A stretch of 64,000 nucleotides of DNA from Paraburkholderia hospita (GTDB lineage: Bacteria; Pseudomonadota; Gammaproteobacteria; Burkholderiales; Burkholderiaceae), in the NCBI RefSeq assembly GCF_002902965.1, contig NZ_CP026106.1, positions 806,001 to 870,000 of the forward strand. The letters are read 5' to 3'. How positions within the stretch are numbered: the first letter of the stretch is position 1; the number at the start of each line of letters is the position of its first letter. Shown here piece after piece: positions 17,398 through 26,035 of the stretch. The notes beneath the pieces were generated by a model, which was not told the DNA's origin, did no database searches, and worked only from the letters and a program-made list of their open reading frames with translations. The position numbers were made by a program, and so were the translations under genes.

Positions 17398-18357
17398 ATG
17401 GCCACGCAACAGAAAGAAGGCCGCGTCGTCATTCTCGGCATCTTCGTGACGGACCTCACGTTTCGCGCGGACCGCATGCCACTGATCGGCGAAACGATCG
17501 CGGGCAATGCGTTCAAGATGGGCCCCGGCGGCAAAGGCTCGAACCAGGCGGTCGCGGCGGCGCGCGCGGGCGCCGACGTAGTGTTCTGCACGCGCATCGG
17601 CAACGATGCGTTCGGCCAGATTGCCCGAGCGACGTGGGACGCCGAAGGCATCACGGCGCGCGCGTCGGTGATCGACGGCGCATCGACGGGCGCAGCGCAC
17701 ATCTTCGTCGATGACATCACCGGCAAGAACGCGATCATCGTCGCTTCCGGCGCGGCAGCAACGATGAATGCGGGCGACGTTGACGCGATCGAAGCGGATA
17801 TCGCCTCGGCGCGCGTGTTCGTCACGCAACTCGAACAGCCGGTCGGCGCTGCGAAGCGCGGCCTCGAAGTCGCGCGCAAGCATGGCGTGACGACGGTGTT
17901 CAATCCCGCGCCCGCGTTGCCGCTCGACGACAGCATTTTCCCGCTGTGCGACTACATCACGCCGAACGAAACGGAGACGACCGCGCTGACGGGCATCGAG
18001 GTCAGCAATGTCGACGATGCGCGCCGCGCCGCTGACGTGCTGCTGAAAAAAGGCGTGCGCAATGTGATCGTGACGCTCGGCGAAGCGGGCGCGCTGCTGC
18101 ATTCGGCGGAGCAATCGGTGTTCGTGCCCGCGTTCCAGTGTGGACGCGTCGTTGAAACAGCAGGCGCGGGCGATGGTTTCACAGGCGGCTTCGCGGCGGC
18201 GCTCGCGCGCGGCGCGGATGCCGTCGATGCGACGCGTTTCGGCTGCGCGCTGGCGGGCATTTCGGTGACGCGGCCCGGCACCGCGCCTTCGATGCCGACG
18301 CTCGCCGAAGTCAACGAAGTGCTGGCGCAAGCCGGTCATCCGCTTTCAACGCATTGA
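17398..18357 (+). CDS. PfkB-family sugar kinase (ribokinase/deoxyribokinase-like)
   Basis: The 319-residue kinase has the ribokinase pattern: GPGGKGSNQAVAAARAG near the N-terminus for sugar binding, NPAPALPLDD and TPNETE in the middle, and ETAGAGDGFTGGFAAALA with the catalytic Asp of the GAGD motif. In this operon the product would feed DeoC, so a deoxyribokinase role (DeoK) is likely; plain ribokinase is the alternative. AAAGGA at 17383-17388 favours the ATG at 17398 over the one at 17389 that overlaps the previous stop. Confidence 0.88.
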   Translation: MATQQKEGRVVILGIFVTDLTFRADRMPLIGETIAGNAFKMGPGGKGSNQAVAAARAGADVVFCTRIGNDAFGQIARATWDAEGITARASVIDGASTGAAHIFVDDITGKNAIIVASGAAATMNAGDVDAIEADIASARVFVTQLEQPVGAAKRGLEVARKHGVTTVFNPAPALPLDDSIFPLCDYITPNETETTALTGIEVSNVDDARRAADVLLKKGVRNVIVTLGEAGALLHSAEQSVFVPAFQCGRVVETAGAGDGFTGGFAAALARGADAVDATRFGCALAGISVTRPGTAPSMPTLAEVNEVLAQAGHPLSTH

Positions 18358-18407
18358 GCGCGTGCGCCGCCCGATGCGGCGCGCGGCATGAAGGAGTTCG
18401 TTTCGAC

Positions 18408-19427
18408 ATGAAGTCCTCGCTTTTCGCCGGCCTGTTTCGCGACCGGCAACTGAACTTTCTGCTAGCGGTGAACGTGCTCGTCGTGCTCGCCGCGACCTGG
18501 ATCTCGCACGGCCAGTTCGTCTCGCTCGACAACCTTCAGTCGATGGGCGGCCAGTTGCCCGAACTCGGGTTGCTCGCGCTCGGCATCATGCTGTCGATGG
18601 TGTCGGGCAACGGCGGCATCGATCTGTCGGGCGTTGGGCTCGCGAACCTGTCGGGCATGGTCGCGGCGCTGATCGTGCCGAAGTTCATCAGCGGCGACGA
18701 TTCGCCGATGCTCTATACGAGCGTGTTCTGCGCGATCGTCGTGTGCATGGGCGCAATTGGCGGGCTGGTGAATGGCGTCGTGATCGCGCGACTGCGCCTC
18801 ACGCCGATTCTCTGCACGCTCGGCACACAGCTGCTGTTCACGGGTTGTGCCGTCGTGTTGAGCAACGGCGCGTCGGTTCACGTCGATTATGTCGAGCCGC
18901 TGTCGGATATCGGTAATGGCACGTGGTTCCAGGTGCCTGTTTCGTTCGTGATCTTCATCGCGGCTGTCGTGGTGCTCGGCTGGTTGCTGCGACGCAGCCC
19001 GTTCGGCTTGCGTCTGTATCTGATGGGCACGAACCCGAAAGCCGCGTTCTACGCGGGCATTCCGCGCGTGCGGATGCTGGTTCTTACATACATGATGTGC
19101 GGCATTCTCGCGTCGCTCGCGGGGCTGATCAGCGTCACGCACACGTCGAGCGCGAAATGGGACTACGGCAATTCGTATCTGCTGATCGCGATCCTGATTG
19201 CCGTGATGGGCGGCGTGAATCCTGCGGGCGGTTATGGCCGCATCATTTGCGTGTTCTTCGCGGCGACGGTGCTGCAGTTTCTGTCGAGCTTCTTCAATCT
19301 GCTCGGCGTGTCGCAGTTCTTCGGCGATTGCGCGTGGGGTTTCCTGCTGCTGGCGTCACTCGCATTTGCGGGCGGCGAGCGCGTGCGCGCGATCTTCGGT
19401 TTCGCGCAGCCGAATCAACGGCGCTAA
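18408..19427 (+). CDS. Sugar ABC transporter permease (RbsC-like), first copy in operon
   Basis: The product of about 339 residues is a multi-helix inner-membrane permease of the RbsC/branched-chain type. The block LGIMLSMVSGNGGIDLSGVG and the later VMGGVNPAGGYGRIICVFFA are family signatures. AAGGAG at 18391-18396 supports the ATG at 18408; the frame is open from 18354. It precedes the binding-protein gene, while a second permease gene lies at the end of the operon, so the membrane channel is probably a heterodimer of the two. Confidence 0.88.
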   Translation: MKSSLFAGLFRDRQLNFLLAVNVLVVLAATWISHGQFVSLDNLQSMGGQLPELGLLALGIMLSMVSGNGGIDLSGVGLANLSGMVAALIVPKFISGDDSPMLYTSVFCAIVVCMGAIGGLVNGVVIARLRLTPILCTLGTQLLFTGCAVVLSNGASVHVDYVEPLSDIGNGTWFQVPVSFVIFIAAVVVLGWLLRRSPFGLRLYLMGTNPKAAFYAGIPRVRMLVLTYMMCGILASLAGLISVTHTSSAKWDYGNSYLLIAILIAVMGGVNPAGGYGRIICVFFAATVLQFLSSFFNLLGVSQFFGDCAWGFLLLASLAFAGGERVRAIFGFAQPNQRR

Positions 19428-19536
19428 CGTTGTAGCGATAGTTTCAGCGGACATCGGGGCCCTGGATTTCCGCGTGCATATGAAGGGGCGACACTCACTC
19501 AATGACTAAATCACTAAAGGCAACGGAGACAAACGC

Positions 19537-20541
19537 ATGAAACTGACCCGACTGAGCGCCGCCCTTGCAACCGGCGCACTCGCGCTCGGCGTGATCGCCG
19601 CCGCGCAAGCCGCGACCAATGAAACGATCGTCACGGTCGTCAAGGTCACGGGCATCAACTGGTTCAACCGGATGGACGAAGGCGTCAAGGAGTTCGCGAA
19701 GGACAACCCCGGTGTGCAGGCTTATCAGACGGGCCCGGGCCGCGCCGACGCCGCGCAGCAGCTGAAGATCATCGAAGACCTGATCGCGAAGAAAGTGACG
19801 GCCATCGCCGTCGTTCCGTACGATCCGCCGACGCTCGAACCCGCACTGAAGAAGGCGATGGATCGCGGCATCAAGGTCGTCACACATGAAGCCGACAACG
19901 CGAAGAACACGATGGTCGACATCGAGGCCTTCGACAACTCCGCGTACGGCGCGGGCCTGAACGAGCGCCTCGCATCGTGCATGCATCAGGACGGCAAGTG
20001 GGCCGTGCTGGTCGGCTCGCTCGGCAGCCGCTCGCAGGTGCAATGGGCCGACGGTGGCATCAACAACGCGAAGGCCAAGTACCCGAAGTTGAATCTCGTC
20101 GAGCCGAAGCTCGAAACGAACAACGACGGCGAGAAAGCCTATGAAGTCGCGAAGGAAGTGCTGCGCAAGCATCCCGACCTGAAGGGCTTCCAGGGTTCGT
20201 CGTCGCTGGACGTGATCGGTATTGGCCGCGCGGTTGAAGAAGCGGGCATGCAAGGCAAGATCTGTGTGTACGGCACGGGGCTGCCGACGGAAGCGGGCAA
20301 GTTCCTCGAAAGCGGCGCGGTGAACGGCATTGCATTCTGGGATCCGAAACAGGCCGGTCTCGCGATGAACAAGGTCGCGCAGATGCTGGTCGAAGGCAAG
20401 ACCGTGCAGAACGGCGCTGATCTCGGCATTCCGGGCTATACGAAGGTGACGGTCGAGAAGGGTCCGGGCAAGGGCATCATCGTGCGCGGCCAGGGCTGGG
20501 TGAACGTCGACAAGACGAACTACAAGCAATACAACTTCTGA
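19537..20541 (+). CDS. Sugar ABC transporter substrate-binding protein
   Basis: This 334-residue periplasmic protein starts with a signal peptide (charged MKLTR, hydrophobic core, cleavage after AAAQA) and has the RbsB/AI-2-binding LsrB-like type I fold: DEGVKEFAKDNPGV, KKVTAIAVVPYDPPTLEP and GFQGSSSLDVIGIGRAVEEA are typical blocks. It would capture the sugar for the flanking ABC genes. The neighbouring deoC and kinase point to deoxyribose; ribose or a deoxynucleoside sugar is possible. The predicted ribosome site is the GGAGACAAACGC stretch before the ATG. Confidence 0.88.
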   Translation: MKLTRLSAALATGALALGVIAAAQAATNETIVTVVKVTGINWFNRMDEGVKEFAKDNPGVQAYQTGPGRADAAQQLKIIEDLIAKKVTAIAVVPYDPPTLEPALKKAMDRGIKVVTHEADNAKNTMVDIEAFDNSAYGAGLNERLASCMHQDGKWAVLVGSLGSRSQVQWADGGINNAKAKYPKLNLVEPKLETNNDGEKAYEVAKEVLRKHPDLKGFQGSSSLDVIGIGRAVEEAGMQGKICVYGTGLPTEAGKFLESGAVNGIAFWDPKQAGLAMNKVAQMLVEGKTVQNGADLGIPGYTKVTVEKGPGKGIIVRGQGWVNVDKTNYKQYNF

Positions 20542-20620
20542 TCGTGGCATCACCGCGTGCGGGCTTTCGCGAGCGAACGCCCGCACGCTTCGACATTCAT
20601 CTGGAGCACGGCTTTTCAGC

Positions 20621-22153
20621 ATGAATCAAAACGTTTCCTCCACGCCGTTCCTGCAGGTGGTCGGCGTACACAAGCGGTTCACGGGCGTGCATGCGTTGCG
20701 CGGCGTGAGCCTGTCTTTCGAGCGCGGGCAGATCTATCACCTGCTCGGCGAAAACGGCTGCGGCAAGAGCACGCTCATCAAGATCATCTCCGGTGCGCAG
20801 CCGCCCGATGAAGGCGAGCTGATCATCGAAGGCGTTTCGCACGCGCGGCTCTCGGCGCTTGAATCGCTGGCGGCAGGGATCGAGACGGTCTATCAGGACC
20901 TGTCGCTGCTGCCGAACATGAGCGTCGCCGAAAACGTCGCGCTGACGTCGGAGCTTGCGGAGCACAACGGGCGCCTCACGCGCACGTTCGACCGCAAGGC
21001 GCTTACACGCACCGCGGCGAAGGCACTCGAAGCCGTGGGCCTGCCAGGCGATGCCGAATTCCAGTCGACGCTGATCGAACAGTTGCCGCTCGCGACGCGG
21101 CAACTCGTGGCGATTGCGCGCGCGATTGCGAGCGAAGCGAAGTTCGTCATCATGGACGAACCGACCACTTCGCTCACGCAAAAAGAAGTGGACAACCTGA
21201 TCGCCGTGCTCGGCAATCTGCGCGCGCAGGGCGTAACCGTGCTGTTCGTGAGCCACAAGCTCGACGAGTGCTATGCGATCGGCGGCGAAGTGATCGTATT
21301 GCGTGACGGCCAGAAGATGGCGCAAGGCCCGATCGCCGATTACACGAAAACGCAGATCAGCGAGCTGATGACAGGCCGTCATCTGTCGAGCGAGCGGTAT
21401 CGCGAAGGCGAAGTCGGCAAGGAAGTCGTGCTCGACGTGAAGGGCTATACGCGCGGCGCGCAGTTCCGCGATGTGTCGTTCGCGCTGCATCGCGGAGAAA
21501 TTCTCGGCGTGACGGGACTGCTCGATTCGGGCCGCAACGAACTGGCGCGCGCGCTGGCGGGTGTCGCGCCGGCTGAGAGCGGCACGGTCACGCTCGAAGG
21601 TAAGCGCGTTGTGTTGCGCACGCCTTCGGACGCGAAGGACCATCGGATCGGTTATGTGCCCGAAGACCGCCTGAATGAAGGGCTTTTCCTCGACAAGCCG
21701 ATTCGCGACAACGTGATCACCGCGATGATTTCGAGCTTGCGCGACCGCTTTGGACAGATCGACCGCGCTCGTGCGCAGCAGCTTGCCGAGCAGACGGTGA
21801 AGGACTTGCAGATTGCGACGCCTGGCGTCGACAAGCCGGTGCAGTCGCTGTCGGGTGGCAACCAGCAGCGCGTGCTGATTGGCCGCTGGCTTGCGATCGA
21901 TCCGCATGTGCTGATCCTGCATGGGCCGACTGTCGGCGTGGATGTGGGTTCGAAGGACATCATTTATCGGATCATGCAAAAGCTGTCGCAGCGCGGCATT
22001 GGCATCATTCTGATCAGCGATGACTTGCCCGAGCTGCTGCAGAACTGCGATCGCATTCTGATGATGAAGAAGGGCCGCGTGGCGAGCCAGTATCGCGCGG
22101 ATCAGTTGAACGAAGCGGAGCTGTATCACGCTTTGCTGTCAGAGGCTGCATAA
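20621..22153 (+). CDS. Sugar ABC transporter ATP-binding protein (double NBD)
   Basis: The 510-residue protein has the two fused nucleotide-binding domains of the RbsA/MglA family. The first has a clear Walker A (GENGCGKSTLIKI) and Walker B (FVIMDEPTTSLT); its signature loop is degenerate (EQLPLATRQLVA). The second has a degenerate Walker A (GLLDSGRNELARAL) but an intact signature (LSGGNQQRVLIG). This asymmetry is normal for the family. It powers uptake with the two permeases and the binding protein, and its stop is one base from the next start. Confidence 0.92.
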   Translation: MNQNVSSTPFLQVVGVHKRFTGVHALRGVSLSFERGQIYHLLGENGCGKSTLIKIISGAQPPDEGELIIEGVSHARLSALESLAAGIETVYQDLSLLPNMSVAENVALTSELAEHNGRLTRTFDRKALTRTAAKALEAVGLPGDAEFQSTLIEQLPLATRQLVAIARAIASEAKFVIMDEPTTSLTQKEVDNLIAVLGNLRAQGVTVLFVSHKLDECYAIGGEVIVLRDGQKMAQGPIADYTKTQISELMTGRHLSSERYREGEVGKEVVLDVKGYTRGAQFRDVSFALHRGEILGVTGLLDSGRNELARALAGVAPAESGTVTLEGKRVVLRTPSDAKDHRIGYVPEDRLNEGLFLDKPIRDNVITAMISSLRDRFGQIDRARAQQLAEQTVKDLQIATPGVDKPVQSLSGGNQQRVLIGRWLAIDPHVLILHGPTVGVDVGSKDIIYRIMQKLSQRGIGIILISDDLPELLQNCDRILMMKKGRVASQYRADQLNEAELYHALLSEAA

Positions 22154-22154
22154 G

Positions 22155-23201
22155 ATGTCGTCTATCATGGACCGGACCGTGACTACCCCCAACGTCGTCG
22201 AAATCGCGCCCGAGGTGAAGCCGCCTACGTGGCGCGCGAAGCTCTCGCGCAACCCGGAGTGGTTCACGGCGGCGCTGATCGTCGTGACGTGCGTGATCGT
22301 TGGCGCGATCAATCCGCGCTTTTTTCAGCTTGCGACGCTGTTCGATCTGCTGCATTCGGCGACGACGATGTCGCTGTTCGCGCTTGGGACGCTCGTTGTG
22401 CTCGCGTCGGGTGGTATCGATGTATCGTTCACGGCGATTGGCGCACTCACCATGTATACGATTACCAAGGCTGTGTTTGCCTGGTGGCCGGATGCGCCGT
22501 TTGCGCTGATTCTTGTTGTTGGCGCGCTGGGCGGCATTGTGCTTGGGGTGATTAATGGCGTGCTCGTGCATCGGCTGAAAGCGCCTTCGCTGATTGTGAC
22601 GATTGGCACGCAGTATTTGTATCGCGGGATTTTGCTGACGTTTATCGGCACGACGTTCTTTATGAACATTCCGCACAGCATGGATCATTTTGGGCGTATT
22701 CCCCTGTTCTTTTATCACACGGGGGATGGGCTGCGGGCGGTGCTACCTGTGTCTGTGTTGGCGCTCGTGATTGCTGCCGTTGTCACGTGGTGGCTGCTTA
22801 ATCGCACGATGATGGGGCGTGGTGTTTATGCCATGGGTGGCAGTCTGGCCATTGCCGAGCGGCTTGGTTATAACCTGCGGGCTATTCATCTTTTCGTGTT
22901 TGGTTATACAGGGATGCTCGCGGGGATTGCCGGCATTCTGCATGTGTCGAATAACCGGCTGGCGAATCCTTTTGATCTTGTCGGGACTGAGCTCGATGTG
23001 ATCGCTGCGGTGATTTTGGGCGGGGCCCGGATTACTGGGGGGACTGGGACTGTTGTTGGCACACTGCTTGGGGTTGTGCTTGTTACGCTTATTAATAGCG
23101 TGCTTATTCTTGTTGGGGTGCCTAGTACCTGGCAGAAGGTTATTATTGGGGCGTTTATTTTGATTGCTGGGACGTTGTTTGCTTTGCAGCGGAAGGGCTG
23201 A
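22155..23201 (+). CDS. Sugar ABC transporter permease (RbsC-like), second copy
   Basis: The 348-residue permease has an N-terminal cytoplasmic stretch and about ten membrane helices. Family blocks are LGTLVVLASGGIDVSFTAIG and ILGGARITGGTGTVVGTLLG. It follows the ATPase gene directly (ATG at 22155; 22167 is an alternative), so it is cotranscribed. It differs clearly from the permease at 18408, supporting a heterodimeric channel. The codon use near its 3' end (many GGG, TTG, TTT) is looser than in the upstream genes. A dispersed palindromic repeat begins about 40 bp after its stop. Confidence 0.9.
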   Translation: MSSIMDRTVTTPNVVEIAPEVKPPTWRAKLSRNPEWFTAALIVVTCVIVGAINPRFFQLATLFDLLHSATTMSLFALGTLVVLASGGIDVSFTAIGALTMYTITKAVFAWWPDAPFALILVVGALGGIVLGVINGVLVHRLKAPSLIVTIGTQYLYRGILLTFIGTTFFMNIPHSMDHFGRIPLFFYHTGDGLRAVLPVSVLALVIAAVVTWWLLNRTMMGRGVYAMGGSLAIAERLGYNLRAIHLFVFGYTGMLAGIAGILHVSNNRLANPFDLVGTELDVIAAVILGGARITGGTGTVVGTLLGVVLVTLINSVLILVGVPSTWQKVIIGAFILIAGTLFALQRKG

Positions 23202-23240
23202 GTTTTTGTCTGCGACCCTTTGATGTTGGGTGGTTTGGGT

Positions 23241-23911
23241 TTGCGCTGGCATCCGCGTTATGCCTTCGCGCTTCACGCGTCGCCCCTGTGCGGGGCGGCA
23301 CCTACTTTTCTTTGCCGCCGCAAAGAAAAGTAGGCAAAAGAAAGCGGCTAACACCGCCAGTTCTAGTTCTTGCCTGAGGGCCCCCAAACGGTCCCACGCT
23401 TCATACGGCAACGCCCTTGTTCGCGTGCGTTGCCAACGCTCTGAACAGACGCATCACCCGCTTCAGACTCCCGCACAAAGGCAAGCGGCAGCGAATGGTT
23501 TCCGCCGTCCAGGTGGCAAACTGTGTGTAGGTTGTCGCGTCGTATAGCTTGGCGCTCTTACAGGGCGGCATGCGTGCGCTATTGGTCCGAAGTGATGCGT
23601 GTGCACTGCTACAGCCTACACACAGTTTGCCACCTGGGCGGCAGTGGATTATCTGGCGTGGCATGTGGCGACGAGGGCGCGTGAAGCGGGTGATGCGTCA
23701 ATTAAGAGCGTTGGCAACAAACATGAGTCACGTGGTTGCCGTGTGAAGCGAGGGACCGGTTGGGGGCCCTCAGGCAAGAAGAAATGTTGGCGGTGTGAGC
23801 CGCTTTCTTTTGCCTACTTTTCTTTGCGGCGGCAAAGAAAAGTAGGTGCCGCCCCGCACAGGGGCGACGCATGAAGCACGAAGGCATAGCGCGGATGCCA
23901 GCACAAAAGCC
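23241..23911. repeat. Dispersed long-palindrome element, copy A
   Basis: A 0.67-kb imperfect palindrome. Outer arms 23281-23349 and 23798-23866 are a perfect 69-bp inverted repeat; each contains its own 15-bp stem hairpin (23301-23334, CCTACTTTTCTTTGC around CGCC). Similarity between the arms continues inward, with small differences, past TTCTTGCCTGAGGGCCCCCA and GACGCATCACCCGCTTCA. The inner arms 23510-23531 and 23615-23636 are a perfect 22-bp inverted repeat around an 83-bp loop. Both ends carry the short motif CGCTGGCATCCGCG or its complement. A second copy is at 38032-38810. Minus-strand 23401-23664 is an open frame of 87 codons also present in copy B; whether it is translated is unclear. 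It lies between convergent genes. Confidence 0.9.
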
Positions 23912-24030
23912 AGACCAACCCCAAACCGCCCGCGCCGCGAAAGGCAGTACGCGGATGCCCGCGCAAATCTAAACCACGCAACATCAAAGCGTGCGCAGCA
24001 AACACACTTCGCGGATGCCAGCGCAAAGCC
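23889..24030. repeat. Short tandem GCGGATGCCAGC repeats beside copy A
   Basis: The motif GCGGATGCC[A/C]GCGCAAA occurs at 23891, 23951 and 24011, exactly 60 bases apart. The same motif, complemented, stands at the left edge of copy A (23243-23257). The spacers differ, so these are degenerate repeat units rather than a CRISPR array. Confidence 0.75.
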
Positions 24031-24065
24031 ATAAAACCCAACCCTGCGTCGCAGACAAAAAAAAC

Positions 24066-24794
24066 TCACTTCCGCCTCGCGGTAACCTGCTGCCCCTTCT
24101 CAGTAATAACCGAAGCAAACTCCTCGATCTTCGAGAACCGAACCGCCTTAACAACACCAAACTTACTACTATCAACCACGAGATGACTCTCGACAGCCGC
24201 CGCCATCGCGGCCTGTTTCAGAGCGACTTCATGAAAATTCCAGCACGTCACGCCGTGCGCATCATCAACGCCACCGGCGGAAATAAACGCCTTATTGATC
24301 CCCATGCGCCGAAGCACCTCGATGCTTTCTTCGCCCGAAAACGAATCCGACGACGGCACATAAACACCGCCCAGAAGAATCATCCGCACATTGGGCTTGC
24401 GCCGCAAAATCTCCGCAACGTTCAGCGAATAGCAGACAATCGTCACATGCAGATCGTTAGGGATCAGCCGCGCGAGCGTAGTAAGCGTCGTACCGCAGTC
24501 GATAAATAGCGTCTCGTTGTTCCCGATCAGCTTCGCCGCCACAGCCGACGCCTCCGCCTTGGCCTGCGCGAAGTGGTCCTTTTCCTGTTCCAGCGAATAG
24601 CCAGCCGTGTTCGGCACGTCCGTCGCGCTGACGATATAGCCGCCCAGATACGTGAAATGTCCCGGGCTCGCAGCAATGTCCCGGCGTACCGTCATCTCCG
24701 ATACGCCCAGCAGCGTCGCCGCGTCGCGCAGGCGCATCACGCTCTGTTTGGCCAGCGCATCGGCGAGCATGCGCAGACGTTCAGTTTTCAGCAT
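24066..24794 (-). CDS. DeoR family transcriptional regulator
   Basis: The 242-residue protein has the DeoR winged helix (RLRMLADALAKQSVMRLRDA, then SEMTVRRDI) and the sugar-phosphate-sensing DeoRC domain (IGNNETLFIDCGTTLTTLAR, and the GGVYVPSSDSFSGEESIE block). DeoR repressors respond to phosphorylated sugars such as deoxyribose-5-phosphate. It lies downstream of, and convergent to, the deoxyribose-type operon. A 21-base stretch upstream of it matches one upstream of deoC at 18 positions, so it probably represses both. The start at 24794 follows a GAAGAGA stretch. Confidence 0.9.
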   Translation of the reverse strand: MLKTERLRMLADALAKQSVMRLRDAATLLGVSEMTVRRDIAASPGHFTYLGGYIVSATDVPNTAGYSLEQEKDHFAQAKAEASAVAAKLIGNNETLFIDCGTTLTTLARLIPNDLHVTIVCYSLNVAEILRRKPNVRMILLGGVYVPSSDSFSGEESIEVLRRMGINKAFISAGGVDDAHGVTCWNFHEVALKQAAMAAAVESHLVVDSSKFGVVKAVRFSKIEEFASVITEKGQQVTARRK

Positions 24795-25104
24795 GGGGAT
24801 GGTCTCTTCAACGCGATGTTGAGCCGAGATGGCGCGTTAGATTTTGTTCGATTTCATGAGAAGATTATAACAAGCATGTGCCCGACCGGCTGATGAATTT
24901 GCTCAATTTGCGGGCATTCCCCAACATCGCGTCCATGTCGGCGTCGGTGTCCATATCGAGGCGATGAAAACCCAGAACGCGTCAGATTTCGCCTATGTCG
25001 ATTGCTTGGAAAAGCGGGGCATTCCACTTATTCTGACTTGAGCGCCCGGGAACTGATGACGTGCCGCCCGGTCTTCTGCTTAATTCAAATCAGGAGCCAC
25101 ATCC
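24795..25104. other. Divergent intergenic region
   Basis: About 310 bases between the DeoR-type gene and the DoxX gene. It contains the shared motif at 24855-24875 and the ribosome site before DoxX (CAGGAGCC near 25090). I see no gene in the rest. Confidence 0.4.
24855..24875 (-). promoter_or_regulatory. Candidate promoter/operator of the DeoR-type gene
   Basis: On the minus strand this reads CTTGTTATAATC...CTCATG after a leading G, containing a perfect TATAAT -10 box. It agrees with the deoC-upstream stretch at 18 of 21 positions. The most likely meaning is a DeoR binding site overlapping each -10 element, giving repression and autoregulation. Confidence 0.55.
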
Positions 25105-25542
25105 ATGACGCGTCCCGTCGATTCCGGCGTAATTCTTCTTGCCCGCCTTGCGCTTGCCGTGCTGTTCCTTTGGGGCGGCGTAATGAAGCTGCTCGGCTAT
25201 GCGGGCTTCGTCGGTTATCTGCATTCGAAAGGCGTGCCGTTCGTGCAGGTCGCCGCGCCGATTGCGACGGCCGTCGAGGTGCTCGGCGGACTCTTCCTCG
25301 TCGTCGGCTTCAGGATCCGCGCGCTCGGCCTGTTCATGGCCGCCTATACGATCGCGACGGCCGTCCTCGGACACGACTTCTGGAACATCACCGACGCTGC
25401 CTTGCAGCGCGACATGATCATTCATTTCTGGAAGAACGTCGGCATCGCGGGCGGATTTTTGCTGCTGTTCGTGACGGGCGCGGGACGTTTCAGCATCGAC
25501 GGCGCGCGCGCGCCACGCGGCGGCCTGGGCAGCAGCCTGTGA
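25105..25542 (+). CDS. DoxX family membrane protein
   Basis: The 145-residue protein has four predicted membrane helices and the DoxX pattern: an N-terminal VILLARLALAVLFLWGGVMK and the central TAVEVLGGLFLVVGFRIRAL with GHDFWNI. DoxX proteins are small inner-membrane proteins of mostly unknown role, sometimes linked to thiol or redox stress. The ATG at 25105 is preceded by CAGGAGCC. A small orphan gene follows on the same strand about 140 bp downstream. Confidence 0.85.
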   Translation: MTRPVDSGVILLARLALAVLFLWGGVMKLLGYAGFVGYLHSKGVPFVQVAAPIATAVEVLGGLFLVVGFRIRALGLFMAAYTIATAVLGHDFWNITDAALQRDMIIHFWKNVGIAGGFLLLFVTGAGRFSIDGARAPRGGLGSSL

Positions 25543-25679
25543 TCGTTGCGCGTGCAGCGGCACGGAGCGGCACAAAAGCGGCAATAAGCGGGCCCTCCGT
25601 TGCGAGGCTGCCGCCAGAGCGGGCATCATTCGTGCAGCATCGATATCTGGCAAGCCAATTCGACTAAAAGGAGCACGCG

Positions 25680-25952
25680 ATGATTCAAGCTTTTGACCAA
25701 ACGATCAACGGCACGGTCATGCAGTTTTGCGCGAGCCTCGGCGAAGGGCCGACGCCGCATCGTGTGATCATCAGCCGGGCCGATACGGCCGAAACGCTGG
25801 TGATCCTCGATGCAGCCGGATTGATCAGCTCGATCAAGGCGGAAATCGAACAGCCGGAGACACTCGTCGCCGACGCGATCCGCAAGGTGCAGAGCGAAGG
25901 GCTCATCGAAAGGGCGCTCGATACGGGCGCGATTCAGGAGACGACGCTGTAA
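25680..25952 (+). CDS. Conserved small protein of unknown function
   Basis: A 90-residue soluble protein with no domain I recognise. It is acidic, without signal peptide or membrane helix, and predicted to be mixed alpha/beta (VIISRADTAETLVILDAAGL). AAAAGGAG lies well placed before the ATG, and a strong terminator follows, so it appears to be a real, separately ended gene. It may be cotranscribed with the DoxX gene upstream. Confidence 0.65.
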   Translation: MIQAFDQTINGTVMQFCASLGEGPTPHRVIISRADTAETLVILDAAGLISSIKAEIEQPETLVADAIRKVQSEGLIERALDTGAIQETTL

Positions 25953-25976
25953 CGTCTGCTACCGCTTCTGGCAAAA

Positions 25977-26016
25977 CAACACCCACGATGCCGCGTGCAT
26001 CGTGGGTGTTGTGTTT
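25977..26016. terminator. Bidirectional intrinsic terminator
   Basis: A stem of about 15 bp (25977-25991 with 25997-26011, core ACACCCACGATGC) closes a five-base loop. TTTTT follows on the plus strand and the preceding AAAA gives a T-run on the minus strand. It separates convergent genes at 25680-25952 and 26036-27520. Confidence 0.9.
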
Positions 26017-26035
26017 TTGGCGTGTCATGCGTGTG

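Noticed and set aside
23241-23911. Insertion sequence with its own transposase
   Set aside because: No frame in either palindrome shows a transposase motif, and the structure is a palindrome rather than an IS with short ends.
23889-24030. CRISPR array
   Set aside because: The regular 60-base steps attracted attention, but only three degenerate units exist, spacers are similar in style to the repeats, and there are no cas genes.
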